Below, piece by piece: positions 15,305 through 23,318 of a DNA stretch of 64,000 bases. The stretch is taken from assembly GCF_015169395.1 (NCBI RefSeq), contig NZ_CP063458.1, positions 3,348,001 to 3,412,000 of the forward strand. The letters are read 5' to 3'. The position numbers were made by a program, and so were the translations under genes. The stretch's first letter is position 1. Each line of letters opens with the position of its first letter. The notes beneath the pieces were generated by a model. It saw only the letters and a list, made by a program, of their open reading frames with translations, did not search any database and was not told where the DNA came from. The DNA is from Humisphaera borealis. GTDB lineage: Bacteria; Planctomycetota; Phycisphaerae; Tepidisphaerales; Tepidisphaeraceae.

Positions 15305-16402
15305 TCACGCCTTCACGTTCGGATCGCGGATGTTCACCCACGTGTGGACGTGCGGCGCGCCGCGGAAGTACCAGACCATGTTCGGCCCTTCGACCTGCCA
15401 GACGTCCCAGATGCCGTCGTTGCCGAGGTCGCCGGCCTTGAAGAACGCCATGTGCAGGTTCTCCATCCCGCCGGCTTCGACGAGTTTCATCGCCTCGTCG
15501 GCGTCGGCCTTGCGGAACGGGGCAAGCAGATCGTCGAGCACCTTCTTCACCAGGCCCTGCTGGTCCTTCGAGAGCTCGCTCATCGGGATGCCCGGCAGGC
15601 CCTGCTTCTTGCCGGTCAGCTTGACGGTGTTCGTGTGGTCTTCCTTGCGAGGCGTGTCGAGCAGCGCGATCTTCTGCTGCTTGCCGTCGAGCGCCTTGTA
15701 CACCTCGTTCGCCCGCAGCGCCTGATACCAGTAGGCGTTCTTCGGGTGATCGGGCTTTTCGTTGAAGCCCTGCGCGGCGTGGCCGTAGAAAATCGGCCCG
15801 CCGAACGCCGCCCCTTCCACCGAGTTGCCGTCGCACCGGCGGGTACAGTGCCGCCCGGTCAGGACGAACTCGAACTTGTTCTTCGCGGCGTCGCTCGCCG
15901 ACGCATTGGGCTCGCCGAACATCGCCATCGCGCACTCGGCCGAGAAGCTGCCCTCGCCGCTGCCGTCGTGCTCGACCTGGTCGAACACCTTCTGCGCATA
16001 CTCCGGGCTGTGCAGGCCCATGAAGATCTGTTTGACCAGGTCACACTGGTCGGGCGTGAGCGCCTCTTTCATCGTCTGCTTGACGATCGTCCAGTTGTTG
16101 TCCACCTTCAGCCGCAGCGGGTGATCGAACGGGAAGCAGAGGATCTTCTTCTGCTCCTCCTTCAGCGAGCCATAGAGCTGGGCGACCAGCGTCTCGCTGC
16201 TGGCGACTTTCACGCCGCCGCCGGTCGTCGATGCGACGGCATCGGCTGCGGAGGCGGTCCGCCCCACCACCAGATCGAACAGCCCAGCCGAAGCGGCCGC
16301 ACCGAACATCGCGGCACCGGTCGCCTTCTTGATCAGGTCGCGGCGGGTGGTCAGAGACGAGAAAGCCTTGTCGGCAGAGGTAACGCGGTCGGTCCGATCC
16401 AT
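15305..16402 (-). CDS. Tat-exported DUF3500 family protein
   Basis: A 365-residue protein starting at ATG 16402 (AAAGGA 6-7 nt upstream). A twin-arginine signal lies at about 19-54 (TTRRDLIKKATGAAMFG then AAASAGLF), so a folded, perhaps cofactor-bearing protein is exported. The rest matches DUF3500: LSPEYAQKVF-like helices, a FEFVLTGRHCTRRCDGNS segment with two Cys and two His-rich stretches (GHAAQGF, RGAPHVHTWVNI). The family is of unknown function. The conserved His/Cys and Tat export suggest metal or haem binding, which is inference. It is a single-gene transcript bounded by a terminator. Confidence 0.82.
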   Translation of the reverse strand: MDRTDRVTSADKAFSSLTTRRDLIKKATGAAMFGAAASAGLFDLVVGRTASAADAVASTTGGGVKVASSETLVAQLYGSLKEEQKKILCFPFDHPLRLKVDNNWTIVKQTMKEALTPDQCDLVKQIFMGLHSPEYAQKVFDQVEHDGSGEGSFSAECAMAMFGEPNASASDAAKNKFEFVLTGRHCTRRCDGNSVEGAAFGGPIFYGHAAQGFNEKPDHPKNAYWYQALRANEVYKALDGKQQKIALLDTPRKEDHTNTVKLTGKKQGLPGIPMSELSKDQQGLVKKVLDDLLAPFRKADADEAMKLVEAGGMENLHMAFFKAGDLGNDGIWDVWQVEGPNMVWYFRGAPHVHTWVNIRDPNVKA

Positions 16403-16603
16403 GGGGGGGTCCTTTCGTGAAGAAGTGTGGGGCGTATTGTGACGTTTGGGGGGTGCGAAAGACAACAGGAATCTGATTCACCAGGCTCGGCAAGCGGATC
16501 ACCGACGTCCCAATAGCGCCCAACCTCTGGCCTGTCCTCGTGTCTAAGCAATAGTGCCCGCTTCCGGGCTGTTGCGGCGGAAGTGGAATCACCGGAGGCG
16601 ATC

Positions 16604-17017
16604 ATGCAAAAACGAACCAACGTTGTTCTGGCTTTCGGGCTGCTGGCGGCACTGGTCGCCGGCACGGGTTGCTCATCAGGTGCCGGCAACGGCGCGGTCA
16701 TTGGCGGCGCCAGCGGCGCCGGCCTGGGCGCGATCATCGGCAACAATTCGCACGGGCGAACGCTCGAAGGCGCCCTCATCGGCGGCGCGATCGGCACCCT
16801 CGCCGGCGCGGCGATCGGCGACAGCTACGACCGCGACCAGCGCCAGTCCCGCCACGACGACCGGTACTACGACGACAGCCGTCGCGGCGGCGGCGTCCGC
16901 TACGAGCGGTACGAAACCCGCCGCTACGAACCCTGCCCGTCCGACTACTACGAGTACCGTGATTACCGCGGCTATCGCGGCGGGTATACGGAGTATCGGG
17001 AGTATCGACGGTACTGA
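16604..17017 (+). CDS. Glycine-zipper lipoprotein (YMGG/OmpA-like zipper)
   Basis: A 137-residue protein with ATG at 16604 preceded by GGAGG. The lipoprotein signal runs to Cys23 (LLAALVAGTGC). A glycine-zipper pair of helices follows (AVIGGASGAGLGAIIGN, ALIGGAIGTLAGAAIGD), typical of envelope proteins that pack helices in or on a membrane. The C-terminal half is a Tyr/Arg/Asp-rich low-complexity tail (YRDYRGYRGG). It probably sits in the outer membrane or periplasm as a structural protein. Confidence 0.85.
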   Translation: MQKRTNVVLAFGLLAALVAGTGCSSGAGNGAVIGGASGAGLGAIIGNNSHGRTLEGALIGGAIGTLAGAAIGDSYDRDQRQSRHDDRYYDDSRRGGGVRYERYETRRYEPCPSDYYEYRDYRGYRGGYTEYREYRRY

Positions 17018-17080
17018 CGGCTGTGAGCTGTTGGAACTTCGCGTCGATATCACCATGAGCCCTTGGTACGATCAGGGCGT

Positions 17081-17506
17081 ATGCCTCGCGACCGGTGGCG
17101 TAAATTCTTTCGACTGGGGTTTCACCCAACTGACGGGTATCCGTTTCTAGACCCGGATCTTCGCCTTACGCTCGAAAAGAAGTGCCGATCTCGCTTTGAT
17201 GATAAGCAGCATTTGGGGCGGGCTCTGGCATTCGCAGGGGTGATCGTGGGGAATATCTTACTCGGCGTCTTCCTTCTTCGTCCGCTGGAGAGGCAGGCGT
17301 CACTGTCATTTCCAGTATCCGTTTTGCGAGGCATGTTCCTTACAGGCAGCATGATCTGGGTAACGTCCCGCTTCTTCGGAAGTCGACTGAGCGATTACAT
17401 GAAAGAAGAGATCCGGAACCACGGTTGTTGCACGACTTGCGGATACAACTTATCGGCAACGCCGGACCGATGCCCCGAGTGCGGGACATCGCGATTTGAC
17501 GTTTAA
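17081..17506 (+). CDS. Small membrane protein with a planctomycete C-terminal zinc ribbon
   Basis: A 141-residue protein. Two hydrophobic helices (LAFAGVIVGNILLGVFLL and VLRGMFLTGSMIWVTSRFF) are followed by a cytosolic-type zinc ribbon, C-x2-C...C-x2-C (CTTCGYNLSATPDRCPECG). This ribbon is a hallmark of small planctomycete membrane proteins of unknown role. The start is placed at ATG 17081; TTG 17063 is an alternative. It is a free-standing gene between a lipoprotein and a sugar-nucleotide dehydrogenase. Confidence 0.75.
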   Translation: MPRDRWRKFFRLGFHPTDGYPFLDPDLRLTLEKKCRSRFDDKQHLGRALAFAGVIVGNILLGVFLLRPLERQASLSFPVSVLRGMFLTGSMIWVTSRFFGSRLSDYMKEEIRNHGCCTTCGYNLSATPDRCPECGTSRFDV

Positions 17507-17595
17507 GTTTTGGGGTCCTTGTCTCACGCGTAAGGTCTCGCTGTCGGAAAACCAATTGCATCACCACGCCCCATGCCCGAAGATCGCGCTAACCT

Positions 17596-18906
17596 ATGAC
17601 CCTCCCCGCCCGCATCGCCGATTCTTCCGCCGTTGTCGCCGTGATGGGCTTGGGGTACGTGGGATTGCCGCTGCTGGCGGCGTTTCATCGGGCGGGATTG
17701 CCGGTGCTGGGGTTTGATATTGATCCGGCGAAGATCGACGCGCTACGCCGGGGGGAGAACTATCTGACCCATTTGGGTAAGGCGCTGGTGAGCGACATGG
17801 TCGCCGCCGGGCGGTGTGAGTTCACTGCCGACCCGGCCCGATTGTCGGCCGCCGATGCGGTCATCGTCTGTGTGCCGACGCCGCTGGGGAAGCACCTTGA
17901 ACCCGACCTGACCTACATCACCCGCAGCACTGATGCGATCGCCGAGCACCTTCGGCCGGGGCAGCTGATCGTGCTGGAAAGCTCCACCTACCCGCGGACC
18001 ACGCGCGACGTGATGCTGCCGCGGCTCGAGCGCGGCGGGCGCGTCTGTGGGAAAGATTTCTACCTCGCCTACTCGCCGGAGCGCGAAGACCCCGGCCGCA
18101 AGGACCACTCGACACAGACCATTCCCAAGCTCGTCGGTGGGATCGACGCCGTCAGCGGCGAACTGGCAGCGGCGCTGTACCGCAAGGCGATCGCGCAGGT
18201 GATCCCGGTGAAATCGGCGGAGGTCGCCGAGGCGGCGAAGATCCTGGAGAACGTCTACCGCGCCGTGAACATCGCGCTGGTGAACGAGATGAAAGTCGTG
18301 CTGACGGCGATGGGTATCGACGTCTGGGAGGTCATCGCCGCCGCGAGCACCAAGCCGTTCGGCTTCCAGGCGTTCTATCCGGGGCCGGGGCTGGGCGGGC
18401 ACTGCATTCCGATCGACCCTTACTACCTAACGTGGAAAGCCCGTGAAGTGGGCATGCCGACGCGCTTCATTGAACTGGCCGGCGAAGTGAACCGGGGCAT
18501 GCCGGATTACGTCGTCCGGCGGACGATCGAGGCCCTGAACACCCGAAGTAAGGCCGTCCGCGGCAGCCGAATCCTGGTGCTGGGGCTCGCGTACAAGCCC
18601 GACATCGACGACGTTCGCGAGAGCCCGAGTTTTGAACTGATCGAGAAACTGGAAGACCTGGGAGCCGAGGTCGATTACAGCGACCCCCACGTGCCGGCGA
18701 CGCACAAGATGCGTAAGTACGACCTGAAGATGGCAAGCGTTCCGCTGTCGGAAGCGACACTCGCATCGTACGACTGCGTGATCGTCTCCACCCACCACTC
18801 GGCGTTCAACTGGCAGACGATCGCCGATCATTCGAAACTGATCGTCGATACGCGGAACGCGCTGTCGAAGGTCAGGGGGCCGCGCGAACATATTGTGTCG
18901 GCGTGA
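17596..18906 (+). CDS. Nucleotide-sugar dehydrogenase, UDP-GlcNAc/UDP-N-acetylhexosamine type (WbpA/TviB-like)
   Basis: A 436-residue NAD-dependent four-electron oxidase that turns a UDP-N-acetylhexosamine into the uronic acid for surface polysaccharides. The NAD-binding GLGYVGLPLL is at 18-27. The middle domain has the AEAAKILENVYRAVNIAL helix, the catalytic Cys270 lies in GLGGHCIPIDPYY, and the C-terminal domain carries LVLGLAYKPDIDDVRESPS. The PIDPYYLTWK and AEAAKILEN motifs favour the WbpA/TviB branch over UDP-glucose dehydrogenase. A second, Ugd-type paralogue is at 39344-40696. It is followed by a CCACGG/CCGTGG hairpin. Confidence 0.9.
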   Translation: MTLPARIADSSAVVAVMGLGYVGLPLLAAFHRAGLPVLGFDIDPAKIDALRRGENYLTHLGKALVSDMVAAGRCEFTADPARLSAADAVIVCVPTPLGKHLEPDLTYITRSTDAIAEHLRPGQLIVLESSTYPRTTRDVMLPRLERGGRVCGKDFYLAYSPEREDPGRKDHSTQTIPKLVGGIDAVSGELAAALYRKAIAQVIPVKSAEVAEAAKILENVYRAVNIALVNEMKVVLTAMGIDVWEVIAAASTKPFGFQAFYPGPGLGGHCIPIDPYYLTWKAREVGMPTRFIELAGEVNRGMPDYVVRRTIEALNTRSKAVRGSRILVLGLAYKPDIDDVRESPSFELIEKLEDLGAEVDYSDPHVPATHKMRKYDLKMASVPLSEATLASYDCVIVSTHHSAFNWQTIADHSKLIVDTRNALSKVRGPREHIVSA

Positions 18907-18963
18907 GATGGATCGTTTAGAGATAACACTGCCGCCCACGGAAGCGGTCCGCGGGGAATGGAA

Positions 18964-18992
18964 AACCCACGGGCAGCTGTCCGTGGGCGTTC
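18964..18992 (+). terminator. Hairpin after the UDP-GlcNAc dehydrogenase gene
   Basis: AACCCACGG...CCGTGGGCGTT stem-loop 58 nt after the stop. Almost the same hairpin follows the other UDP-sugar dehydrogenase gene at 40727-40756. Confidence 0.6.
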
Positions 18993-19028
18993 GTTTGCCG
19001 ATCAGGCAATGCTACCGGTGGTTCCGAT

Positions 19029-19226
19029 CTACCGGTGTTTCCGGCGAACGATGCTCGCGAGCGCCGAAACGAACTCACGAAACGCCGACCGGCGCGGGGT
19101 GCCGGGGGAATGGCGGGATTCAAGAATCGCGAGCCGATCGACATTCTTGCGGCGTTTGTCGCGGTGGTACCCCTCGTACGAACGGTTGGGGCGACGATAG
19201 ACGTTAAACACTCCCTTGAGCGACAC
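19029..19226 (-). CDS. Possible small basic protein
   Basis: A 65-residue, strongly basic frame starting at GTG 19226, with GAGGGAG about 8 nt upstream. The sequence (VYRRPNRSYEGYHRDKRRK) resembles no family I know. It is the only plausible gene in the gap 18993-19354. Support is the ribosome-binding site alone, so it may be spurious. Confidence 0.3.
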   Translation of the reverse strand: MSLKGVFNVYRRPNRSYEGYHRDKRRKNVDRLAILESRHSPGTPRRSAFREFVSALASIVRRKHR

Positions 19227-19354
19227 GGTGACTGCTCCCTCATCGCGACCCGACCAGCGTCGGGCAGGCGGTTGGTAAAGGTGACGCCTGATCTTAGCAC
19301 AGGTTCGACGCCGGCCAACGGGAGAATCTCCCTCGCGCCAGCCCGACACGCAAT

Positions 19355-20287
19355 TCAAGGGTGTACGGGAACGGCGCGCGGCTCGGTGCCGGCGGGCAAC
19401 GCGGCGGCGGATTCACTTACGCCGGCGGCGGCTGTCGCGTTCGGTAACACGACCGGCCCGCTCTGGGCAGTCGCCAGCCCGGCATCGACGAGCTTGCCGC
19501 GCGGCCAAGGCTGCCGAACCAGATCGAGCACCAGGCATACCGTGACCTTGATGACATAATACAGCCCGTCGAAGAGCCTGATGCTGCTCTGCCCGGTCTT
19601 ACGGTGCCGCATCTGTACGCCGAGCTCGCTGATGCGATAGCCCGACCGGTGCAGCAGCAGGATGACTTCGGGTTCGGGGTAGTCTTCGGGGTACCAATGG
19701 GCGAAGGCGCGGATCACCCGCCGATTGGCCGCCCGGAAACCGCTGGTGCAGTCGGTGATCGGCAGGCCGGTGAAGGTGCGGATCACGCCCCGCAGAAACC
19801 ATGCCCCCAGCGCCCGCGACGCGGTTTGCCGGTAATGCACCTTACCGAGGTAGCGCGAGCCGACGACAAAATCGGAGCCGCTTTTGGACAGCTCGTCGAT
19901 CAGCCGACCGACTTCGCGCGGCCGGTGCTGGCCGTCGCCGTCCACCTGCACGGCGATATCGTATCCGTGCAGCGCGGCGTAGCGATAGCCCGCCTGCATC
20001 GCCCCGCCAATGCCCAGGTTGAAGGGCAACGTGACAACGGCGGTCCCTTCGGGCACCTGGCGGACGGTGTCGTCGGTGGAGCCGTCGTCGATCACCAGGA
20101 TATCGCAGGTCGGCAAGGCCCGGCGCAGCCGAAGAACCAGCCGGCGGACCGAGGCACCTTCATTGAATGCAGGGATGAGCAGCAGACAACGCGACCCCGG
20201 CGGCACGCAAAGCGGATGCGGTCGCAGCCCGGGCGAAGTTGTCGGGGAATGGCGCTCCATGGACGGCGGCAATGCCTTGCCCGACAT
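19355..20287 (-). CDS. Family 2 glycosyltransferase (DPM1/DPG-synthase-like)
   Basis: A 310-residue GT-A enzyme. It shows LIPAFNEGASV, the sugar-nucleotide-binding VIDDGSTDDT, the metal-binding D-x-D in VQVDGDGQHRP, then GSRYLGK and TDCTSGFRA, which resemble dolichol-phosphate mannosyl/glucosyl synthases. The C-terminus has one hydrophobic helix (YVIKVTVCLVLDLV), not the multi-span region of some relatives. The likely role is transferring a sugar to a lipid carrier or surface glycan at the membrane. The start may be slightly downstream of 20287. It faces the UDP-GlcNAc dehydrogenase gene convergently. Confidence 0.88.
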   Translation of the reverse strand: MSGKALPPSMERHSPTTSPGLRPHPLCVPPGSRCLLLIPAFNEGASVRRLVLRLRRALPTCDILVIDDGSTDDTVRQVPEGTAVVTLPFNLGIGGAMQAGYRYAALHGYDIAVQVDGDGQHRPREVGRLIDELSKSGSDFVVGSRYLGKVHYRQTASRALGAWFLRGVIRTFTGLPITDCTSGFRAANRRVIRAFAHWYPEDYPEPEVILLLHRSGYRISELGVQMRHRKTGQSSIRLFDGLYYVIKVTVCLVLDLVRQPWPRGKLVDAGLATAQSGPVVLPNATAAAGVSESAAALPAGTEPRAVPVHP

Positions 20288-20399
20288 CTTACTCGATGAA
20301 TCCGGACGCGACGAGAATGAGGCTAACGGTGCGGAAAATGCACGACCACCACGGAGAGCGCTCCTTCGCTGGCGGGCCTGAAACTGCCGTCATGAACAA

Positions 20400-20429
20400 A
20401 AGACCGCCGCGGGAGTCCGCGGCGGTCTT
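20400..20429 (-). terminator. Intrinsic terminator downstream of the CsgG-like gene
   Basis: A perfect AAGACCGCCGCGG/CCGCGGCGGTCTT stem with a 4-nt loop. On the minus strand it is followed by TTTTGTT. It lies beyond repeat copy B. Confidence 0.75.
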
Positions 20430-20439
20430 GCTTGATTCG

Positions 20440-20479
20440 GGGTGGCATGGGCAAGCGAGTACGTTTGCCCATGCCACCC
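20440..20479. repeat. Palindromic repeat family 1, copy B (short form)
   Basis: GGGTGGCATGGGCAA and TTGCCCATGCCACCC arms as in copy A, but joined by only about 10 nt. The nested inner hairpin is missing. Confidence 0.85.
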
Positions 20480-20487
20480 AAACTTTG

Positions 20488-21489
20488 CTACTCGATCTTC
20501 GTTCCGTCCTTCGGGCAGAACTTGGCGCCCGCGGGGACTGGAGCGCCACACTCGGGGCAGAACTTCTTGGCCGTCACCGCGGCCGGAGCCGGTGAGGGCG
20601 TGGGTTCCGGCGTTACGGCCGGGGTCGGCGCGGGTGCAACGGCCGGTTGCGGTTCGATCGGCGTCGGGGCAGCGGCCTTTGGCGTCGTCGGTGTCAGGTT
20701 CGCCTTGGTGACCTTCGCGAGCTTCGCGTCGAGGTCGGGCAGCATCTTCTTGATCGCGTCATCGAACGCGAGCCGAAGCACGCGGCCGCAGTCGTCTTCG
20801 GTCACCGTAATCTGGGCGTCATTCTTCGTGCCAAAACCCATCACCTGGATGCCCATCGAATCGGCCGAGTCGGTGCGGTTGAACTCGGAAAACTGGCTGC
20901 ACAGGATCTTGCCGGTGGTCGGCTCGACAATGCGGATGTCCACACCGATCTGCGTGTTGATCGCGACGTTCTTCTGATCGAAGCCGGTTTCGCCGCCGCC
21001 GAACTTGTTGCCGATGAGCGACCCGAGGCCGCCGGCATTGACGCCGGTCTGCGTCGCGTCCTGCTTGATGCGGAAGCTGGTCACTTTGCCGATCAGCAGA
21101 TACTGGGCACCCAGCACCTGTCCGGCCTTGGCCATCTGGTCAGGGCGGACAATGCCTTCCATGTTCTGTTCGGCGAGCAACTGCTGGACCTGGGCACGCT
21201 CGACCATTTCGAACCGGCGCGTCTGATCGAGCAGCGTGGTGAGCTGGTCGGCGGCGACGGCGGCAAGCTGCTGCTTGTCTCCCTTGAATCCGCCGGGCGT
21301 CGTCACCTCAAGGAACGGCGGCACCGCGCCACGCGGGACGGGAGCGCTCGACGGCGGCGGCGGGTAAATGCCCACGTTCGCGGTCAGCGTATCGCGGCCG
21401 GCCGTCTCGCCCGTCTTGGCACATCCGCTGCCAATACTCAACAAAGCCACGGCCAAACCGCACGACAAGTTCCGGAAAGATCGCTTCAT
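20488..21489 (-). CDS. CsgG/HfaB-like outer-membrane lipoprotein with C-terminal zinc ribbon
   Basis: A 333-residue protein starting at ATG 21489. The signal ends in a lipobox, LLSIGSGC (Cys ~23). Residues ~60-240 carry CsgG-like sequence: DQLTTLLDQTRRFEMVERAQ, LLAEQNMEGIV, GAQYLLIGKVTSF, VDIRIVEPTTGKIL. CsgG proteins form secretion pores or envelope-stress complexes. A Pro/Ala linker leads to an unusual C-terminal C-x2-C...C-x2-C ribbon (FCPECGAPVPAGAKFCPKDG). A zinc ribbon on an exported lipoprotein is odd. Start choice and signal make export likely. Confidence 0.82.
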   Translation of the reverse strand: MKRSFRNLSCGLAVALLSIGSGCAKTGETAGRDTLTANVGIYPPPPSSAPVPRGAVPPFLEVTTPGGFKGDKQQLAAVAADQLTTLLDQTRRFEMVERAQVQQLLAEQNMEGIVRPDQMAKAGQVLGAQYLLIGKVTSFRIKQDATQTGVNAGGLGSLIGNKFGGGETGFDQKNVAINTQIGVDIRIVEPTTGKILCSQFSEFNRTDSADSMGIQVMGFGTKNDAQITVTEDDCGRVLRLAFDDAIKKMLPDLDAKLAKVTKANLTPTTPKAAAPTPIEPQPAVAPAPTPAVTPEPTPSPAPAAVTAKKFCPECGAPVPAGAKFCPKDGTKIE

Positions 21490-21625
21490 GACAGACTCCT
21501 TGTTTCCCTCGCCCTGGTTCCCACGCTGACGTGGCAACAACGCCGTCAAAGTGTACCAGATGTCGGGAACCCGGTTAACCGAAGTCGGCGCTCCACTTCG
21601 CTTGTCCGTCCCCGGTCTTGCGCGA

Positions 21626-23080
21626 TCATGGCTTGGCCGACGATCCGCTCAGCGGAACGGGCGAGAAACCTTTGATCAGGTCCCCGGTCTTGGCGTCGAA
21701 GAGCCGAACGGTGCCGTCGAACCCCGCGGCGGCGATCGCCGAGCCGTCGGGCTTCCAAGCGACGGCGTAGACCGGGCCGGAGAACTCGTCGAGCGTCAGC
21801 AGCTCCTTGCCCTGCGACGGCGGCGGCGGACGCGGGGCGCGGCGGCCGGTCGCCGGGCGGGCAGCGGCGGGCTTCTTCATCGCCGGGTCGGCCGGCTTGC
21901 CCTTGGCATCGTAAACGTGCACGCGATCCAACGTGCCCAGCGCCACCTGTGTGCCGTCGGGGTTGAACGCGACCGCGCTGATCGCCGCGGGCAGGCGGTC
22001 GAACTGCATCAGCAGGTTGGTGTCGTTGCGGCCGGCGGTGCGGCCCTGGTTGTCGGAGATCTTGTAGATACGGGCGACGCCCAGGTCCCCGCCGTAAACG
22101 ATCTGCTCTTCCTTCGGATGGCGTGCGACGCACAGCACCTGTTCGACCGGGTTGTTGATGTCGTCGATGAATCGGCCAGTCTCGACATCGACCAGCTTCA
22201 TCGCCTTATCGCGGCCGCCGGTCACCATCTGCTTGCCGTCGAGTGTGAAGGTGGTGGCGAGCACCCAGTCGGCGTGGGCGCGGAAGTCGGTCAGCACCTT
22301 GCCGGTTTCGATGTCGATCCGCCGGGCAACCTTGTCCGCCCCGCCGACGCCGACCGTTTTGCCGTCCGGCGAGAACGAGATTCCGTAGAGCGAATCGGTC
22401 GCCGGCTGGAAGACCTTTTTCACTTTCAGTGTTTTGGCATCCCAGATCTGCACCTGCCCGAACTCGCCGGGCGCGCCGCCGGCAACGCCGATGAGCGATC
22501 CGTCCTTGCTGAACGCGACAGACTCGATCCGCGGGCATTCGCCGATCAACCGCCCGGCGATCTTCGTTTCGCCCGACGTGCCGACGTCGTGAACGACCAC
22601 CTCGTGATAACCGCTGACCGCCAGTTGCTTGCCATCCGGCGACCAGGCGATGGACGTCACCACCGGCGGGACGGTGTAAACGGGCGTGGCAATCTTGGCC
22701 ATGCCGGGGGCGATGGTGTCGTCCTTGGCCCCCTGCTTGATCCACCGTTCGATCAGCGAACGCTCGTCTTTGGTCAGCGGCTTGCCTTCGCCTTGCGGCG
22801 GCATCTCGGGCTCGTCGCCGCTGCAGACCTCCAGCAGCTTCGACTTGGCCGGTTCGCCGGGGACGACGATCGCGCCCTTCTTGCTCCCCTTCATGAGCGA
22901 CGCGTAGGTCGTCATGTCGAGGTCGAACTTGCTCTTGTCCGGCTTGTGACAGGCGTTGCAACTGGCGTTGAGAAGCGGACGCAGGTCTTTCGTAAACGAG
23001 ACCGGCGCGGAGGTATCGGCCGCGCGGACGGTACCAGCCACGAACATGAGGGCGATCAGTGTCGTTTTGCGGATCATCAT
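21626..23080 (-). CDS. Planctomycete cytochrome C-like domain plus WD40 repeat protein
   Basis: A 484-residue exported protein. After the signal peptide (IRKTTLIALMFVAGTVRAA), a PSCyt1-type c-haem domain has C41-NAC-H45 (ASCNACHKP) and MPPQGEGKPLT. At least six WD40-like blades follow (SIAWSPDGKQLAVSG, SVAFSKDGSLIGVAGG, GISFSPDGKTVGVGG, TTFTLDGKQMVTGG, AVAFNPDGTQVALG, AVAWKPDGSAIAAAG). This combination is common in planctomycetes and usually sits with DUF1501/PSD1 genes, as here. The role is unknown; periplasmic redox or glycan handling has been suggested. It is the last gene of the four-gene minus-strand set. Confidence 0.9.
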   Translation of the reverse strand: MMIRKTTLIALMFVAGTVRAADTSAPVSFTKDLRPLLNASCNACHKPDKSKFDLDMTTYASLMKGSKKGAIVVPGEPAKSKLLEVCSGDEPEMPPQGEGKPLTKDERSLIERWIKQGAKDDTIAPGMAKIATPVYTVPPVVTSIAWSPDGKQLAVSGYHEVVVHDVGTSGETKIAGRLIGECPRIESVAFSKDGSLIGVAGGAPGEFGQVQIWDAKTLKVKKVFQPATDSLYGISFSPDGKTVGVGGADKVARRIDIETGKVLTDFRAHADWVLATTFTLDGKQMVTGGRDKAMKLVDVETGRFIDDINNPVEQVLCVARHPKEEQIVYGGDLGVARIYKISDNQGRTAGRNDTNLLMQFDRLPAAISAVAFNPDGTQVALGTLDRVHVYDAKGKPADPAMKKPAAARPATGRRAPRPPPPSQGKELLTLDEFSGPVYAVAWKPDGSAIAAAGFDGTVRLFDAKTGDLIKGFSPVPLSGSSAKP

Positions 23081-23113
23081 TACTCCGTATCGCGCTTCTG
23101 CTGGTCGCGTTCC

Positions 23114-23284
23114 GTGACACGGGTTTCCAACCCGTGCTAGCGGCGCACGAACGTCAGTCAGTTTTCATCCTCAGTGAAAGCTCTTCTCTTTTGCTTCAAC
23201 CAACCCGAAGAAAGAAGGCTTCACAGAAGATGGACGGCTTATTTACTACCACGCACCACGCACGGCTTGGAAAGCCGTGTCACG
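23114..23284. repeat. Palindromic repeat family 2, element 1
   Basis: Left end GTGACACGGGTTTCCAACCC and right end CACGGCTTGGAAAGCCGTGT are each self-complementary and also face each other in inverted orientation about 120 bp apart. The element fills the gap between the cytochrome-WD40 and PPC genes and is the most diverged of three. Confidence 0.75.
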
Positions 23285-23318
23285 GACAGCTTTCACGGTC
23301 AGCCACACACCGCCGCTG

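Noticed and set aside
21551-23140. Plus-strand open frame opposite the cytochrome-WD40 gene
   Set aside because: The WD40 and CNACH motifs on the minus strand decide the coding strand.
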